A DNA stretch of 26,636 nucleotides from Hungateiclostridiaceae bacterium UBA1305. Lineage in GTDB: Bacteria; Bacillota; Clostridia; Acetivibrionales; DTU013. Under the pieces are notes generated by a model. That model saw only the letters and a program-made list of their open reading frames with translations. It had not been told where the DNA came from and made no database searches. The stretch covers positions 4,204-30,839 of the forward strand of contig DBTX01000011.1 in the NCBI GenBank assembly GCA_002307275.1, given 5' to 3'. This document shows positions 1 through 9,209 of this stretch, one piece after another. Position 1 is the first letter of the stretch; each line of letters opens with the position of its first letter. A program made the translations under genes and the position numbers.

Positions 1-45
1 TGCCATTTTCCCCGGTGTCATTTTCCCCGATGCCATTTTCTCCGG
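1..45 (-). repeat. 15-bp tandem repeat inside the GH38 gene
   Basis: Three near-identical 15-bp units (1-15, 16-30, 31-45; plus-strand form tgccattttccccgg with one or two changes each) encode the five-residue motif G-(I/T)-G-E-N/D in the mannosidase frame. The array reaches the window edge, so its full copy number is unknown. Confidence 0.8.
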
Positions 46-1519
46 CGCCTGATTTACTGCCGATGCTGGCCCAAAATACTTTGTACCCCATGGCCGGTAT
101 ATTACCGATAAACAGAGTATCCCATCTGTCATGCGAATTAGTCCGGGCTGCGCGCACCTTTTGCAGCAGAAGCGGTCTTCCTTCGTCATCGGTAATTCCG
201 TCGGCCGGCTTGTTGATCTGAACCGGTACGTTCACAGTCCAGGAAAGTGGGTTGAACACTACCATCGGAGTACCTTTTCCGCCGCATTCCCACCATTTCC
301 AGTCCTTTTCCTTGTCCACGGCTATGGTTTCGCCGCCCATGGTGTTGATGGCCCATGAGATCTTCTGCAATGCGCCGTTCAGAATTTCAGAAGACAGGCT
401 GAAGGATTCCCCATACGTTTCCCCGGCATCGCGGCAGGCTTCTTTTATGCTGCAGCCGCCGATGATATCATGGAACTGGTTGAACAGAATCTTCTGCCAC
501 GCCCTTAGGATCTTTTCATCCGGATACCCGAACCCCAGGAGGATATTTGCCGCAGCGGTGAATTTTTCCGCTGTAATAATACCGTGTTCCGCCCTGCGGT
601 TATTGGCCTTTATCTCCGAATGGGCGGAATAGCAGCCGACGGCATGGTGCTGAAGTTCGTCCCGGATTACGGGAATATCCGGTTTTTCCATAGCCATCGT
701 TTCAAAATAAACATCCGGCGAACTATGAAAAATACGGTCTTTTCCCCATTCCACCCGCAATTTGCGGATAAGCTCCAGATTTTTGATTGTCGGTCCGCCG
801 CCGTGATTCCCAACCCCATAGAATCCCATGACGTCGACTCCTTGTTTCTCTGCGAACCTTATTATCCCTGCAAACTTTCTTTCAAGAAAATACGTTGCAT
901 GGAACTTATCCCGCTCATCAGCCATATCATCCATATCCCCTTCAAAACCTTCGTACCCGTGGGAATAACCGAAGGGCAGCCGAAAAGCCATCACCCTGCT
1001 TCCGTCCGCGCTCTCCCACCAGAACAGATTGGACGGCAGGCTTTTCTCCTTTGCGTCAGGCCTCATGAAAACATAATAATCCATTCCACTCTTTTTCAGG
1101 ATCTGTGGCAGCATACCGCTGTGACCGAAGGAATCCACATTGTAGCCTGTCCTTGCGATCCTTCCGAATTTTTCATAAAAATATCTCTGGCTATACAGGC
1201 CGTGGCGTACGAAGGATTCACCGGAAGGCAGGTTGCAGTCGGGCTGTACCCACCATCCTCCTGCGATCACCCACCGCCCCTCCCTTACGCGTTCCTTGAT
1301 CTCCCCGAACATTTCAGGCGCATTTTCCTCCACCCATTTGTAATACGAAGCACAGGCAGAGGTAAAGATGAATTCGGGAAATTCCTTCATACGATCCAGC
1401 GCGGACCGGAAGGTCGCTTTGATTTCGGCAAACCCCTCCTGCCACCTCCACAGCCACACCGGATCAAGGTGCGCATTACCTATCAGGTAAAGTTTTCTGT
1501 TTCCAGGCAGTTCAGTCAT
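1..1519 (-). CDS. GH38 alpha-mannosidase, 3' end cut by window edge
   Basis: The minus-strand frame is open from the ATG at 1519 to the window edge, giving 506 residues with no stop, so the C-terminal half is missing. Residues 15-26 read NAHLDPVWLWRW, the GH38 N-terminal zinc motif (H17, D19). GGWWVQPD lies at 87-94, and NVDSFGHSG at 127-135 holds the expected nucleophile and zinc ligand D129. FNQFHDIIGG at 346-355 supplies the conserved His350. GH38 enzymes are zinc-dependent retaining alpha-mannosidases, usually 800-1050 residues long. No signal peptide is seen, so it is probably cytoplasmic and acts on imported oligosaccharides. The start lies one base after the GH2 stop (AACTGATATG), which suggests translational coupling. 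Visible residues 493-506 form a Gly-Glu-Asn repeat. Family confident; exact linkage specificity inferred. Confidence 0.93.
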   Translation of the reverse strand, partial: MTELPGNRKLYLIGNAHLDPVWLWRWQEGFAEIKATFRSALDRMKEFPEFIFTSACASYYKWVEENAPEMFGEIKERVREGRWVIAGGWWVQPDCNLPSGESFVRHGLYSQRYFYEKFGRIARTGYNVDSFGHSGMLPQILKKSGMDYYVFMRPDAKEKSLPSNLFWWESADGSRVMAFRLPFGYSHGYEGFEGDMDDMADERDKFHATYFLERKFAGIIRFAEKQGVDVMGFYGVGNHGGGPTIKNLELIRKLRVEWGKDRIFHSSPDVYFETMAMEKPDIPVIRDELQHHAVGCYSAHSEIKANNRRAEHGIITAEKFTAAANILLGFGYPDEKILRAWQKILFNQFHDIIGGCSIKEACRDAGETYGESFSLSSEILNGALQKISWAINTMGGETIAVDKEKDWKWWECGGKGTPMVVFNPLSWTVNVPVQINKPADGITDDEGRPLLLQKVRAARTNSHDRWDTLFIGNIPAMGYKVFWASIGSKSGAGENGIGENDTGENG

Positions 1520-1520
1520 A

Positions 1521-4439
1521 TCAGTTCTCTTTCTGCCGGACAAACAAGGCTTCCAGACATTCTTCCGCCAAAGTTTGCGAAGGCTTGAACAAGTCGCTGT
1601 CCATATACGCCAGCAGGCTTTTATAGAGCTGCCTTGCCTCCGGCCTTGACTTCAGAAGGGCCGGCAGGTCGAACGAACAGACCAGAAGCCTGCCTCCGTT
1701 CACCTCCGCTTCAAAAATATTGCCGAGCTTGAAACTGCGGTCCGGATGGTCAATGGTCTGCACAATCGGCTTGAAGGAAGCTTCCGTTCCGTCCAGTATG
1801 ATAGAGCGTGAGTTTTTCACCAGGTCGTACCACTGCCAGTTGCTGTGGAAATCCGTCGGGAATCCCGACAAAGCCGGATGCGCCGGGTCGATCAGCAGGC
1901 CCAGTGAATAGGAATCGCATTTGTCATAATAATGGAAGGCTTTGCTCCAGAAATCGGTCATGAATTTAGAAGAGACACTTTTTTCCGTATTAAGCCTGGA
2001 GGGTTCCGGAAGAAGGAGCACTCTGTCTCCGGCGGCAAGCGCTTTTTTTGCGGCTTCATCATATACGCGCGCCGTGTATATGCCTTCCGGGACCGAAAGA
2101 TCGGTTTCCTCCGGATAGGCCCAGATGAAATAGGAAGTATGGATGGGCGTATTCCCGATCCCGATCTCAAGCGTCAGCTTTTGGGATATTGCAACATTAC
2201 CCAGCGGTGCATTGATTTCCCCAAGCAGCATCAATCCTCCTTGTGGTATGTCAACTCTTTCCAGCATGCCTGATGAGAGGGTACAGCCTTTTCCATCCTT
2301 CAGGGACCAGAAAGGAACGACACCATTCAAAGGACCGGCACTATAGTTGGCAGCCTTTATTTCGGCGGCGAAGTTCTCGGCGTTTGTCCAAACGTATTTC
2401 GGCATCGACGCAAGCAGAACCGTTTCGGAATTCCATCTCCTGAATTCTTCCGGTTTCACAATGTTTTTTAAATCCATAAAGGAATCGTAAAATCCGACCA
2501 GAGCCGTCTGCTGACCGGGGAAGTCCTGGAACGACAACAACTGATAACCGGCAAACTGTGGAGTCCGCAAGGCGGCTTCCACTTCCTCGCGGTACAGAAT
2601 GGCGGCCCATTGCCCCGAAGCTTTATGAAAGTCCTTGTATTGCCCAAGCATTCCCTTTCTTTCGAGCAAATCCCGGAAATATTCAAAATTTACCGGCCTG
2701 AAAACCGTGTCTTCATATTTGGCGATTTCGTCATAATCGGGATAAATCTGATATTGGCCTATTTCATGGCTGATGAAGGGTTTTTTCATTTCCGATATGC
2801 TTCTGCCGAAATTAAACTCCGTGGAAGGAGGATTCGCTTCATAATAGAACTGCTCCCTGCAAGTTCCCACACTTGTAGCCATTGCAGTGCGGTAATCTCC
2901 TATGTACCGGTCGCCTTCCGCGTTATCCCAAAAAAACGAGCAAGTGCCTTCCGTATACAGCCTTCCGGGGTCTATAGCCTGAAAATGCCGGTACAGGTCG
3001 ATTTTCCGCACATCCTTCACAGCTATTTCATTCCCGAAGGAAAGCATCACGAAGGATGGATGGTTTGCGTAGGCGGCTAAAATCCTCTCTCCCTCCTCCT
3101 TCATATAGGCATAGGTGTTGTAGGTGGCAAAAGGATCCCTCCCGGTAAATCCGAACAGGTACAGCTCGGGCTGCATGTACATGCCCAGTTCATCCGCAGC
3201 CTCAAAAGCGGCCTGCGGCGGACACCAGGAGTGGAACCGCAGGAAATTCACACCGAAAGCCCTGAGCTTTAGCAGGAACTCCGTCCAGCCCTCCTTGTCC
3301 ATGATACAGTAGCCTGTGACAGGAAACACGTTGCAGTTGGCCTCCCCACGCAGGAATGTGGTCAGGCCGTTTATTTCAAATTGCTTTCCCTTGCCGCCGA
3401 TCCGGAAATCGCGCAGTCCGAAGGAAATAGTCCTGCAGCTTTTAATCCGGCCGTTTTCCGCAGACAGCCCGGCGCTGAGCCTGTACAGGACCGGCGTAAA
3501 CTCCGACCAGAGCTTTGCTTCCCGTCCGAAGAAATAGTCGAATTCGATGAAAGTCTCCGGGCCGTTTGCGTGGAAATCCACGCTGATTCCGTCCGGATCA
3601 CGTATTTCGTCATGATTCCGGCTTGCACCACGGAAGGTGACCGTGACCGTACCGTCCGTCATGATGGAGCTCCCGACGGCCACCCTGATTCTGGCCTTCC
3701 TTTCGAAGGCCTGCGGACTTACTGAAATGCTTTTGATAAAAACGGGACTTTCGGCAATTAACTGTATTTTCCCTATTATACCGTTCCAGTTTGTTGCAGT
3801 TTCCCCGGTCGCCATATGGGAGTTAGTGATCCAGTCACCCGACTCGCCGTTTGAAAACCACTTGCCTGCGGAGTAATTACCGTTATCCACCTCGATGGCT
3901 ATGGTATTCTCGCATCCCGGAACGATCAGACCCGTAACGTCGAAAGCCTGGGCGGTTCCAAGGGCATTCCGCCAGCCGGCATAGGTTCCGTTGATCCAGA
4001 CCCTTGTTTCCCGTGTGCGTTCCAGCAGAAGCACAATGCATTTGTCCTCCCAGTCTGCCGGAATCCGTACGGTTTTGGCGTATACCGCCTTGCCGGTGTA
4101 CTCATACCTTCTTTGTAATTTTTGAGTCAATTCCTTTACATCCCCATTCAAATCCGCAGAAGTATTAAAGACGCCCTTCCGGTTTGTGTCCGTCGTTCCC
4201 GGAAGGATCACGGTTTCGTTCGGTTCCTCCTCCGGGAAAGCCCCCTTTGCGGCCCCCCCTTCCGTGGCAGCATCCTCCATGGAGCCCCCCTTTGCGGAAT
4301 ACTCCTCCGTAGAACCCCCTTTTGTGGAATACTCCTCCGTGGCAGCCTCCTTCGGGGGATACTCCCCCTTCCTGAACTGCCATTGACCTTCAAGAGATAT
4401 TACGATGGCATCGTCCGTATGTGAATAATAGTCGCGCAT
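1521..4439 (-). CDS. Glycoside hydrolase family 2 enzyme with N-terminal repeat insertion
   Basis: This 972-residue protein has the GH2 layout: a jelly-roll sugar-binding domain (about 10-230), an immunoglobulin-like domain (about 235-345) and a TIM barrel (about 355-700). A C-terminal region (about 780-960) resembles the glutamine-amidotransferase-like domain of some beta-galactosidases. FLRGEANCN (362-370), RFHSWCPPQAAFEAAD (401-416) and MLSFGNE (465-471) place E471 as the likely acid/base; FISHEIGQ (555-562) offers E559 as the nucleophile. No signal peptide is visible, so it probably acts in the cytoplasm. A GGAGGG ribosome site precedes the ATG. Residues 27-66 are a 10-residue repeat inserted between the first strand (LEGQWQFRKG) and the strand ETVILPGTTD. 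GH2 is sure; whether it is a beta-galactosidase, beta-glucuronidase or beta-mannosidase cannot be told. Confidence 0.92.
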   Translation of the reverse strand: MRDYYSHTDDAIVISLEGQWQFRKGEYPPKEAATEEYSTKGGSTEEYSAKGGSMEDAATEGGAAKGAFPEEEPNETVILPGTTDTNRKGVFNTSADLNGDVKELTQKLQRRYEYTGKAVYAKTVRIPADWEDKCIVLLLERTRETRVWINGTYAGWRNALGTAQAFDVTGLIVPGCENTIAIEVDNGNYSAGKWFSNGESGDWITNSHMATGETATNWNGIIGKIQLIAESPVFIKSISVSPQAFERKARIRVAVGSSIMTDGTVTVTFRGASRNHDEIRDPDGISVDFHANGPETFIEFDYFFGREAKLWSEFTPVLYRLSAGLSAENGRIKSCRTISFGLRDFRIGGKGKQFEINGLTTFLRGEANCNVFPVTGYCIMDKEGWTEFLLKLRAFGVNFLRFHSWCPPQAAFEAADELGMYMQPELYLFGFTGRDPFATYNTYAYMKEEGERILAAYANHPSFVMLSFGNEIAVKDVRKIDLYRHFQAIDPGRLYTEGTCSFFWDNAEGDRYIGDYRTAMATSVGTCREQFYYEANPPSTEFNFGRSISEMKKPFISHEIGQYQIYPDYDEIAKYEDTVFRPVNFEYFRDLLERKGMLGQYKDFHKASGQWAAILYREEVEAALRTPQFAGYQLLSFQDFPGQQTALVGFYDSFMDLKNIVKPEEFRRWNSETVLLASMPKYVWTNAENFAAEIKAANYSAGPLNGVVPFWSLKDGKGCTLSSGMLERVDIPQGGLMLLGEINAPLGNVAISQKLTLEIGIGNTPIHTSYFIWAYPEETDLSVPEGIYTARVYDEAAKKALAAGDRVLLLPEPSRLNTEKSVSSKFMTDFWSKAFHYYDKCDSYSLGLLIDPAHPALSGFPTDFHSNWQWYDLVKNSRSIILDGTEASFKPIVQTIDHPDRSFKLGNIFEAEVNGGRLLVCSFDLPALLKSRPEARQLYKSLLAYMDSDLFKPSQTLAEECLEALFVRQKEN
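4242..4361 (-). repeat. 30-bp coding tandem repeat in the GH2 gene
   Basis: Four degenerate 30-bp units encode YPPKEAATEE, YSTKGGSTEE, YSAKGGSMED and AATEGGAAKG (residues 27-66 of the GH2 protein). The array stays in frame and is rich in Gly, Glu, Ser and Thr, so it is probably a flexible surface loop in the sugar-binding domain. Copy number may vary between strains. Confidence 0.8.
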
Positions 4440-4505
4440 AGAGCCCTCCGTAAAATAGTCAGATTTTCAGCCGTCCTGCATGACATGCTGTCTTCCTCCC
4501 CGGCT

Positions 4506-7500
4506 TCAAGGGGTTAAGGCATTTATATCCGCTGCTCCTTTTGACGCCGCAAGCATGCCCGTATCGTCTTTGTCAAACTCGGCAACAACATTGTAATTGC
4601 CTGCCGATGCACCCACCGTATATGTCAGGGATGCCGTTCCGTCATCGGATGTAATCGCGCTTCCGGCAAATATGCCGTTTACCGAGAAGAACAATGTCTT
4701 CCCCGCTACAGGAGCGGTGCCTGCGGCATATTTCGTACCGGATGTGAGCTTTGCGCTCAGGACCGTACTATCCCCGGTATGCAGCTGATCAGGAACCGTT
4801 ACATCGATAGCGGTAATTTCATATGCATCCCGGGCAATTGCCTGGTTGCTTGTTACGGACGTATTGTCACTCTGGTCGTTCATGAATGTCAAAACCGCAC
4901 TGTCATAGGAGTTGTTGTCTGCAACCTGGCCGTAATTGCATTTTGTAAACGTTATACCGGCTTTGAGGTTTGATAGCGAATTGCCTTCGACGACCGTATT
5001 TGTGGTATCGCCCGTACCCGTTCCGTCGCTTGTGGTTGAGTAGCCGTATGAGCTGATATATATTCCGCTGTACGGCGGCGCTTCGGTTTTGCCTCCCTGT
5101 GCGTCAACAGTATTATTTCCAACAATCGTGTTGCCGGTAATTTCTGTGGAGTAGATACCGGTTGCATAAAACGCAGGGCTGTTGAACCTACCTGTATAAA
5201 GGCCTATACCGGCCTGATCCGACCTTCTTGATACGCCTGTCACCAGATTTCTCGTGATTCTTACAAAGTTGTCGTTGGAATCCGTACTGACACCTCTGGC
5301 AGTGAATACAAATACTCCGCTGCTGTCTATCGTCGTATTGTCCGCAACAACAGTATCGCTTTGGTTTCCATAAGCCCATATGCCTTTTGCGTTATTTTTC
5401 AACAGATTTTTATAAGCTGTAAAATTTTTGATCTGGGATATCAGCGTAAATTTGCCGTTGCAGTCAGGAATTACGTCAAAGGGCCTGTCAACGGTAATTG
5501 TGCCAGTCGCCTTATCAATATTGGTTACCTTTCTGGACTGTCCGAGACCTCTTCCATTGGTGATAACCAAAGTCAGATCCCCGAATGTTTCAGCTACAGG
5601 GTATTGGAGCGCTGCCGCCGGCGCCGCCGTTATTGAAGTTGAATCGGCCTTCAGAACCTGTCCGAAATTGAACGTAGCTCCCGGCATTTCGGTACAGATT
5701 CCTTCTCCGTCGTTATAGGCATCCGACGCGTCGCCGGCGCCCTCTACATAATTATTGGCCATATATGCGTCGGATCTTCCAAAAATCCCATGCGTATCCT
5801 GGTTATATTCCGGGTGTACGATCACATAATTGTTTTCATAGAAGGAGTAGGATGTCATGGAATGCACCAAACCGAAGGAAAATTCGTAATAATTGTTTTT
5901 CAGCGTAAGATATTCGTTTGCGGCAGTAAGAGGATTGGTTGCATACCAGCCGGAGAAATGATTATTGCAGAACAGGACTCTCTCCTTTGCTGTAAAAAAC
6001 AAGCCCATCCCCCTGCCCGTTCCAGCAGCTCCGGCGGTATCCAGCGGATAGTCCATATTTACATTTTTAACAAAAATCCTGTTTGCCGTCCTTTTCGTTT
6101 TATCGTGAAAGGCACTGCCGTCAATCCATTTCTGTCCCAGGGAAAGAAACATATCGGGTCTCAGATCGGGGTTGGAAAGAAGAAGGCTCAGCTTTGCCAC
6201 ACCCTGCAGCTCCGGCACCCCTCCCAGAGAGTCAGCGTCCCTGGAATCTATAAAGTTCTGGATATTGCTCGTATAATAAAGCTTGGTGGCATATTCGTCC
6301 TGCCCTTCCAGAACAACACCGGCGCCGAGCTTAATCTGGCTTATATAGTAGCTTCCGTTGGGGAAGTATACGACGCCCCCGCCACTTTGTTCAGCCGCGT
6401 CAACCGCCGCCTGGACCGCCGCCGTATCATCATTGGCGTCGTTTGGATCCGCCCCGTAAGCTGCAGCTGTTACATCAAACACATTGTTCCAGTTAAAATC
6501 CCTGGCCCATGCTACGCCAAGATCAAGCGGGTCATCTCCGGGAGCAACGATTTCCAGTTTTTGACCGCTCGTGGGTCTTGACCAGTTGTTCCCGTTGTCA
6601 TTTGAAACCTCCACGAAATAATTCCCCGGATCCTGATTTCCCACCGTAAACACCACATTATAGGGATTAAGGCTTTTTACGGGCATTTCGCAGATTTTTC
6701 CGCAACCGTCGTTAAGCCTTACTTTTGTCGAGGTTGTCCCTCCAAATTCCTGCTGGTCGAAGTTTCTTCCTGCAATTTCAATATCAAGACCGTTGAATGC
6801 CTGGTATTCCGACATGAACAGCGCTCTTGCAGCATTCATCTTATACGGTGCGCTCCAGCCGTACTCATTTGCAACCCAGATGTTGTATATTCCGGGCGCT
6901 GCTCCGTCAGGCATCCTTGCTACAACAAAATTGCCGTCTTTATCCGTCTGGATGATCTGAAGGTGCGTTGCCCCGTTTGCAGGCGCTGCCGGTGATGCGC
7001 CGGTAGTATCCTGTTCTATGGCAATATCCACGGTATCTTTATTAATGCCGTAACCGTTTATGCTGAAGGGCTTTCCCGCCGCAACGGCGTCTGAAACCTT
7101 GAAAACCACAGGCGCCGAGGTCCAGGGAATTGTATTTACCGTAAGTCCTGCGGGCGTCGACACCGCACTGCTGAGTAAATTTGCATCGTCGTACGCAAAT
7201 ACGGCGGTAACGGTATAATTGCCCCCATATGCACAGGAATAGCTGATCTCTGCCATTCCATCCGCATCCGTTACAGCGGATCCCATATCTGCGGGGATTT
7301 CCTCCCCAAAGCTTGTACCGTCGCCCACATGGCTCCCCTGGAGGCTGAAGGATACCGTTTTCCCCTGCAGCGGTGAATCCGTCCCGTTTTCCGACTCTTT
7401 CAGCCTGGCGTGGATGCTGATAACCTCCCCGACTGTTGACGTAAATCCGGCATCCGGAATTTCCAGAGCAGTTGCCCTGTAGGCCGGTATGCTGATCTTG

Positions 7501-9155
7501 CTCTCCGGACTGGCATCCGAGTATCTCAGATTGGTCACGCTTCGCAATTTATACAGGTATGCAGTACCGCCATCCAGATTCAAATCGGTATATGCAGACA
7601 CGTTTCCATCGACTACGGCGACTTCGGTATATTGAGTATCTCCGGATTTTTTCCTCAGAATGCTTGTTTTATTTGCGGGATCCGAGTTGTTCCAGTCTAT
7701 TCTGACCGATCTGGGAGCAATGTTGGAAAGTGCAATGCCGGAGACCGTGTTTACAGGTACGTCATCGAAAAAGAACCCTTCCGTATATGCCGCATAACCG
7801 GATATCTTTGTTGCTCTTACCTTAAAGCTGCCTTTTACCAGATAGCTTATGTATACACCCTGATTTATTGTGCTTATATCTCTTGAATCAATTACATTGT
7901 CCTGAGAATCCAGAATTTCAAACCTTTCGGTAACCGATTCCACATTTCCATAGTCCGTGCTGTATATTGTGAAGGTATGTTCACTGTTGTCGGATAAATT
8001 GAATACATAGTAATAGCTGGTTCCGCTGTATATACTCAGGCTTTTTCTCGGATAAGCCGGATCGGGAGTCCGCAAGGTGCGTACATCGGAGGACGGATTG
8101 GCGTTCACCCAGTAACCGGTTCCGTATTGCGAATATCCGGATACATAGGACGGCAGGCTTGACAAATCCGCCGCCGTGGTATTCCCCGTTATTGTGCTGT
8201 CCATGCCGGAAGCCGCCTGTACTTTATAATAGGGCAGAAGATATCCGTCGCTCCCGTATACGCCGATCCAGTTTCCCTGTGTGACACTGTTCCCGCCCAG
8301 ATACTGTACAGAGACAGGCGTTGTTGCGGGTACAGGATCGGGATCCGTTGTTGGATCCGTTGTTGGATCCGTTGTTGGATCCGTTGCAGAGGCGTCCTCC
8401 GACACTGCGTCAACTTTTATATTGTCCCAGTCAATGACCATCGGATCCGTACCTGAACCTGAAAAATTTGTTATCCTCAAATCAAAGGTAGTAAACGATC
8501 CGGCTACGAATTCATCGTTAATTCCGTTATTATCATCATTCGATACGTTTGCCGAAGCAAAAATCCTTATGGGAACCGTTGCCGAATAGTGCGCAAATGT
8601 ATTGTCCCCCAATACCGCCGAGCCGGAAGGCTCAAGATAGGTGTTGTTCAGAATCGTACAGGAGGAGTTGGCCTCTCCGTTTGCCCCATTTATCCCGAAA
8701 ATGCGGAACAATACGCATGGAGACCTGACATCATTCCTGTCTGCAATGTCGTAATCTGCACTGAAGGTGATGTTCCAGGTTCCGGGTGTCAATGTGTTGA
8801 GCACGTTTCCGGAGTCTGCAGCTGTTGCTGATGCCAGGTAAATGTTGTTGACAACCGTCTGGCCGGCAACCGCCGAAATTCTGGCAAAGGTTCCTGAAGC
8901 GGAAGCACCGGTGCCGTTGCTCTTGCCCTCTTCGGCAAACTGCAGTCCGGAAATACTCAGCTTATCCGCGGAGGTATTGCTTAAAACCGCAGATGGTGAA
9001 TGAACCCCTTCAAAATCAAGATTCAGCAAAGCAGCCATACTTGTTCCGGCATTGGCAAATTGCATTCCGAAATCTGTATTCAACAATCCGTCCAGTGTAA
9101 TCGAACCAAATAACAAAATAACGCTCAGAAAAACCGCGACAAACTTTTTAACCAT
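4506..9155 (-). CDS. Secreted multidomain beta-helix (pectate lyase-like) protein
   Basis: A 1549-residue exported protein. Residues 1-36 form a signal peptide (KK, a hydrophobic stretch, cleavage near FANA). A beta-sandwich-like module (about 45-250) precedes a Thr-Asp-Pro linker (about 256-275). Then follow a module of unknown type (about 278-475), a fibronectin III-like domain (about 475-560) and an Ig-like domain (about 565-680). An IPT/TIG-like stretch comes before the catalytic-looking part. Residues about 885-1400 begin with the Pectate_lyase_3 signature (AAYGADPNDANDDTAAVQAA, then GGGVVYFPNGSYYIS) and continue as a right-handed beta-helix with many Asn-rich turns. A final Ig-like domain ends the protein. 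No LPXTG, SLH or dockerin is seen, so it is probably released or held by its binding modules. AAGGAGGG precedes the ATG. Members of this fold are lyases, hydrolases or epimerases; the activity here is unknown. Confidence 0.87.
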   Translation of the reverse strand: MVKKFVAVFLSVILLFGSITLDGLLNTDFGMQFANAGTSMAALLNLDFEGVHSPSAVLSNTSADKLSISGLQFAEEGKSNGTGASASGTFARISAVAGQTVVNNIYLASATAADSGNVLNTLTPGTWNITFSADYDIADRNDVRSPCVLFRIFGINGANGEANSSCTILNNTYLEPSGSAVLGDNTFAHYSATVPIRIFASANVSNDDNNGINDEFVAGSFTTFDLRITNFSGSGTDPMVIDWDNIKVDAVSEDASATDPTTDPTTDPTTDPDPVPATTPVSVQYLGGNSVTQGNWIGVYGSDGYLLPYYKVQAASGMDSTITGNTTAADLSSLPSYVSGYSQYGTGYWVNANPSSDVRTLRTPDPAYPRKSLSIYSGTSYYYVFNLSDNSEHTFTIYSTDYGNVESVTERFEILDSQDNVIDSRDISTINQGVYISYLVKGSFKVRATKISGYAAYTEGFFFDDVPVNTVSGIALSNIAPRSVRIDWNNSDPANKTSILRKKSGDTQYTEVAVVDGNVSAYTDLNLDGGTAYLYKLRSVTNLRYSDASPESKISIPAYRATALEIPDAGFTSTVGEVISIHARLKESENGTDSPLQGKTVSFSLQGSHVGDGTSFGEEIPADMGSAVTDADGMAEISYSCAYGGNYTVTAVFAYDDANLLSSAVSTPAGLTVNTIPWTSAPVVFKVSDAVAAGKPFSINGYGINKDTVDIAIEQDTTGASPAAPANGATHLQIIQTDKDGNFVVARMPDGAAPGIYNIWVANEYGWSAPYKMNAARALFMSEYQAFNGLDIEIAGRNFDQQEFGGTTSTKVRLNDGCGKICEMPVKSLNPYNVVFTVGNQDPGNYFVEVSNDNGNNWSRPTSGQKLEIVAPGDDPLDLGVAWARDFNWNNVFDVTAAAYGADPNDANDDTAAVQAAVDAAEQSGGGVVYFPNGSYYISQIKLGAGVVLEGQDEYATKLYYTSNIQNFIDSRDADSLGGVPELQGVAKLSLLLSNPDLRPDMFLSLGQKWIDGSAFHDKTKRTANRIFVKNVNMDYPLDTAGAAGTGRGMGLFFTAKERVLFCNNHFSGWYATNPLTAANEYLTLKNNYYEFSFGLVHSMTSYSFYENNYVIVHPEYNQDTHGIFGRSDAYMANNYVEGAGDASDAYNDGEGICTEMPGATFNFGQVLKADSTSITAAPAAALQYPVAETFGDLTLVITNGRGLGQSRKVTNIDKATGTITVDRPFDVIPDCNGKFTLISQIKNFTAYKNLLKNNAKGIWAYGNQSDTVVADNTTIDSSGVFVFTARGVSTDSNDNFVRITRNLVTGVSRRSDQAGIGLYTGRFNSPAFYATGIYSTEITGNTIVGNNTVDAQGGKTEAPPYSGIYISSYGYSTTSDGTGTGDTTNTVVEGNSLSNLKAGITFTKCNYGQVADNNSYDSAVLTFMNDQSDNTSVTSNQAIARDAYEITAIDVTVPDQLHTGDSTVLSAKLTSGTKYAAGTAPVAGKTLFFSVNGIFAGSAITSDDGTASLTYTVGASAGNYNVVAEFDKDDTGMLAASKGAADINALTP
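8341..8388 (-). repeat. 12-bp tandem repeat encoding the Thr-Asp-Pro linker
   Basis: Four consecutive 12-bp units (plus-strand ggatccgttgtt, the last ending in gca) encode TDPT repeats that join the first beta-sandwich module to the rest of the secreted protein. This is a typical interdomain linker of extracellular carbohydrate-active enzymes. Confidence 0.9.
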
Positions 9156-9209
9156 AATGTCCCTCCTTAAAAATATGATATAGCGGAATAATCCCCCGGA
9201 TCGGCAGAT

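Noticed and set aside
584..1588. 334-residue plus-strand open frame
   Set aside because: It is antisense to the GH38 gene, whose frame shows complete catalytic motifs; the plus-strand translation has no recognisable family features.
4242..4361. Repeat array considered as a CRISPR or regulatory array
   Set aside because: Units are contiguous without spacers, degenerate and fully in the GH2 reading frame.
5790..6581. 263-residue plus-strand open frame
   Set aside because: Antisense to the beta-helix domain of the secreted protein; no ribosome site and no motif.
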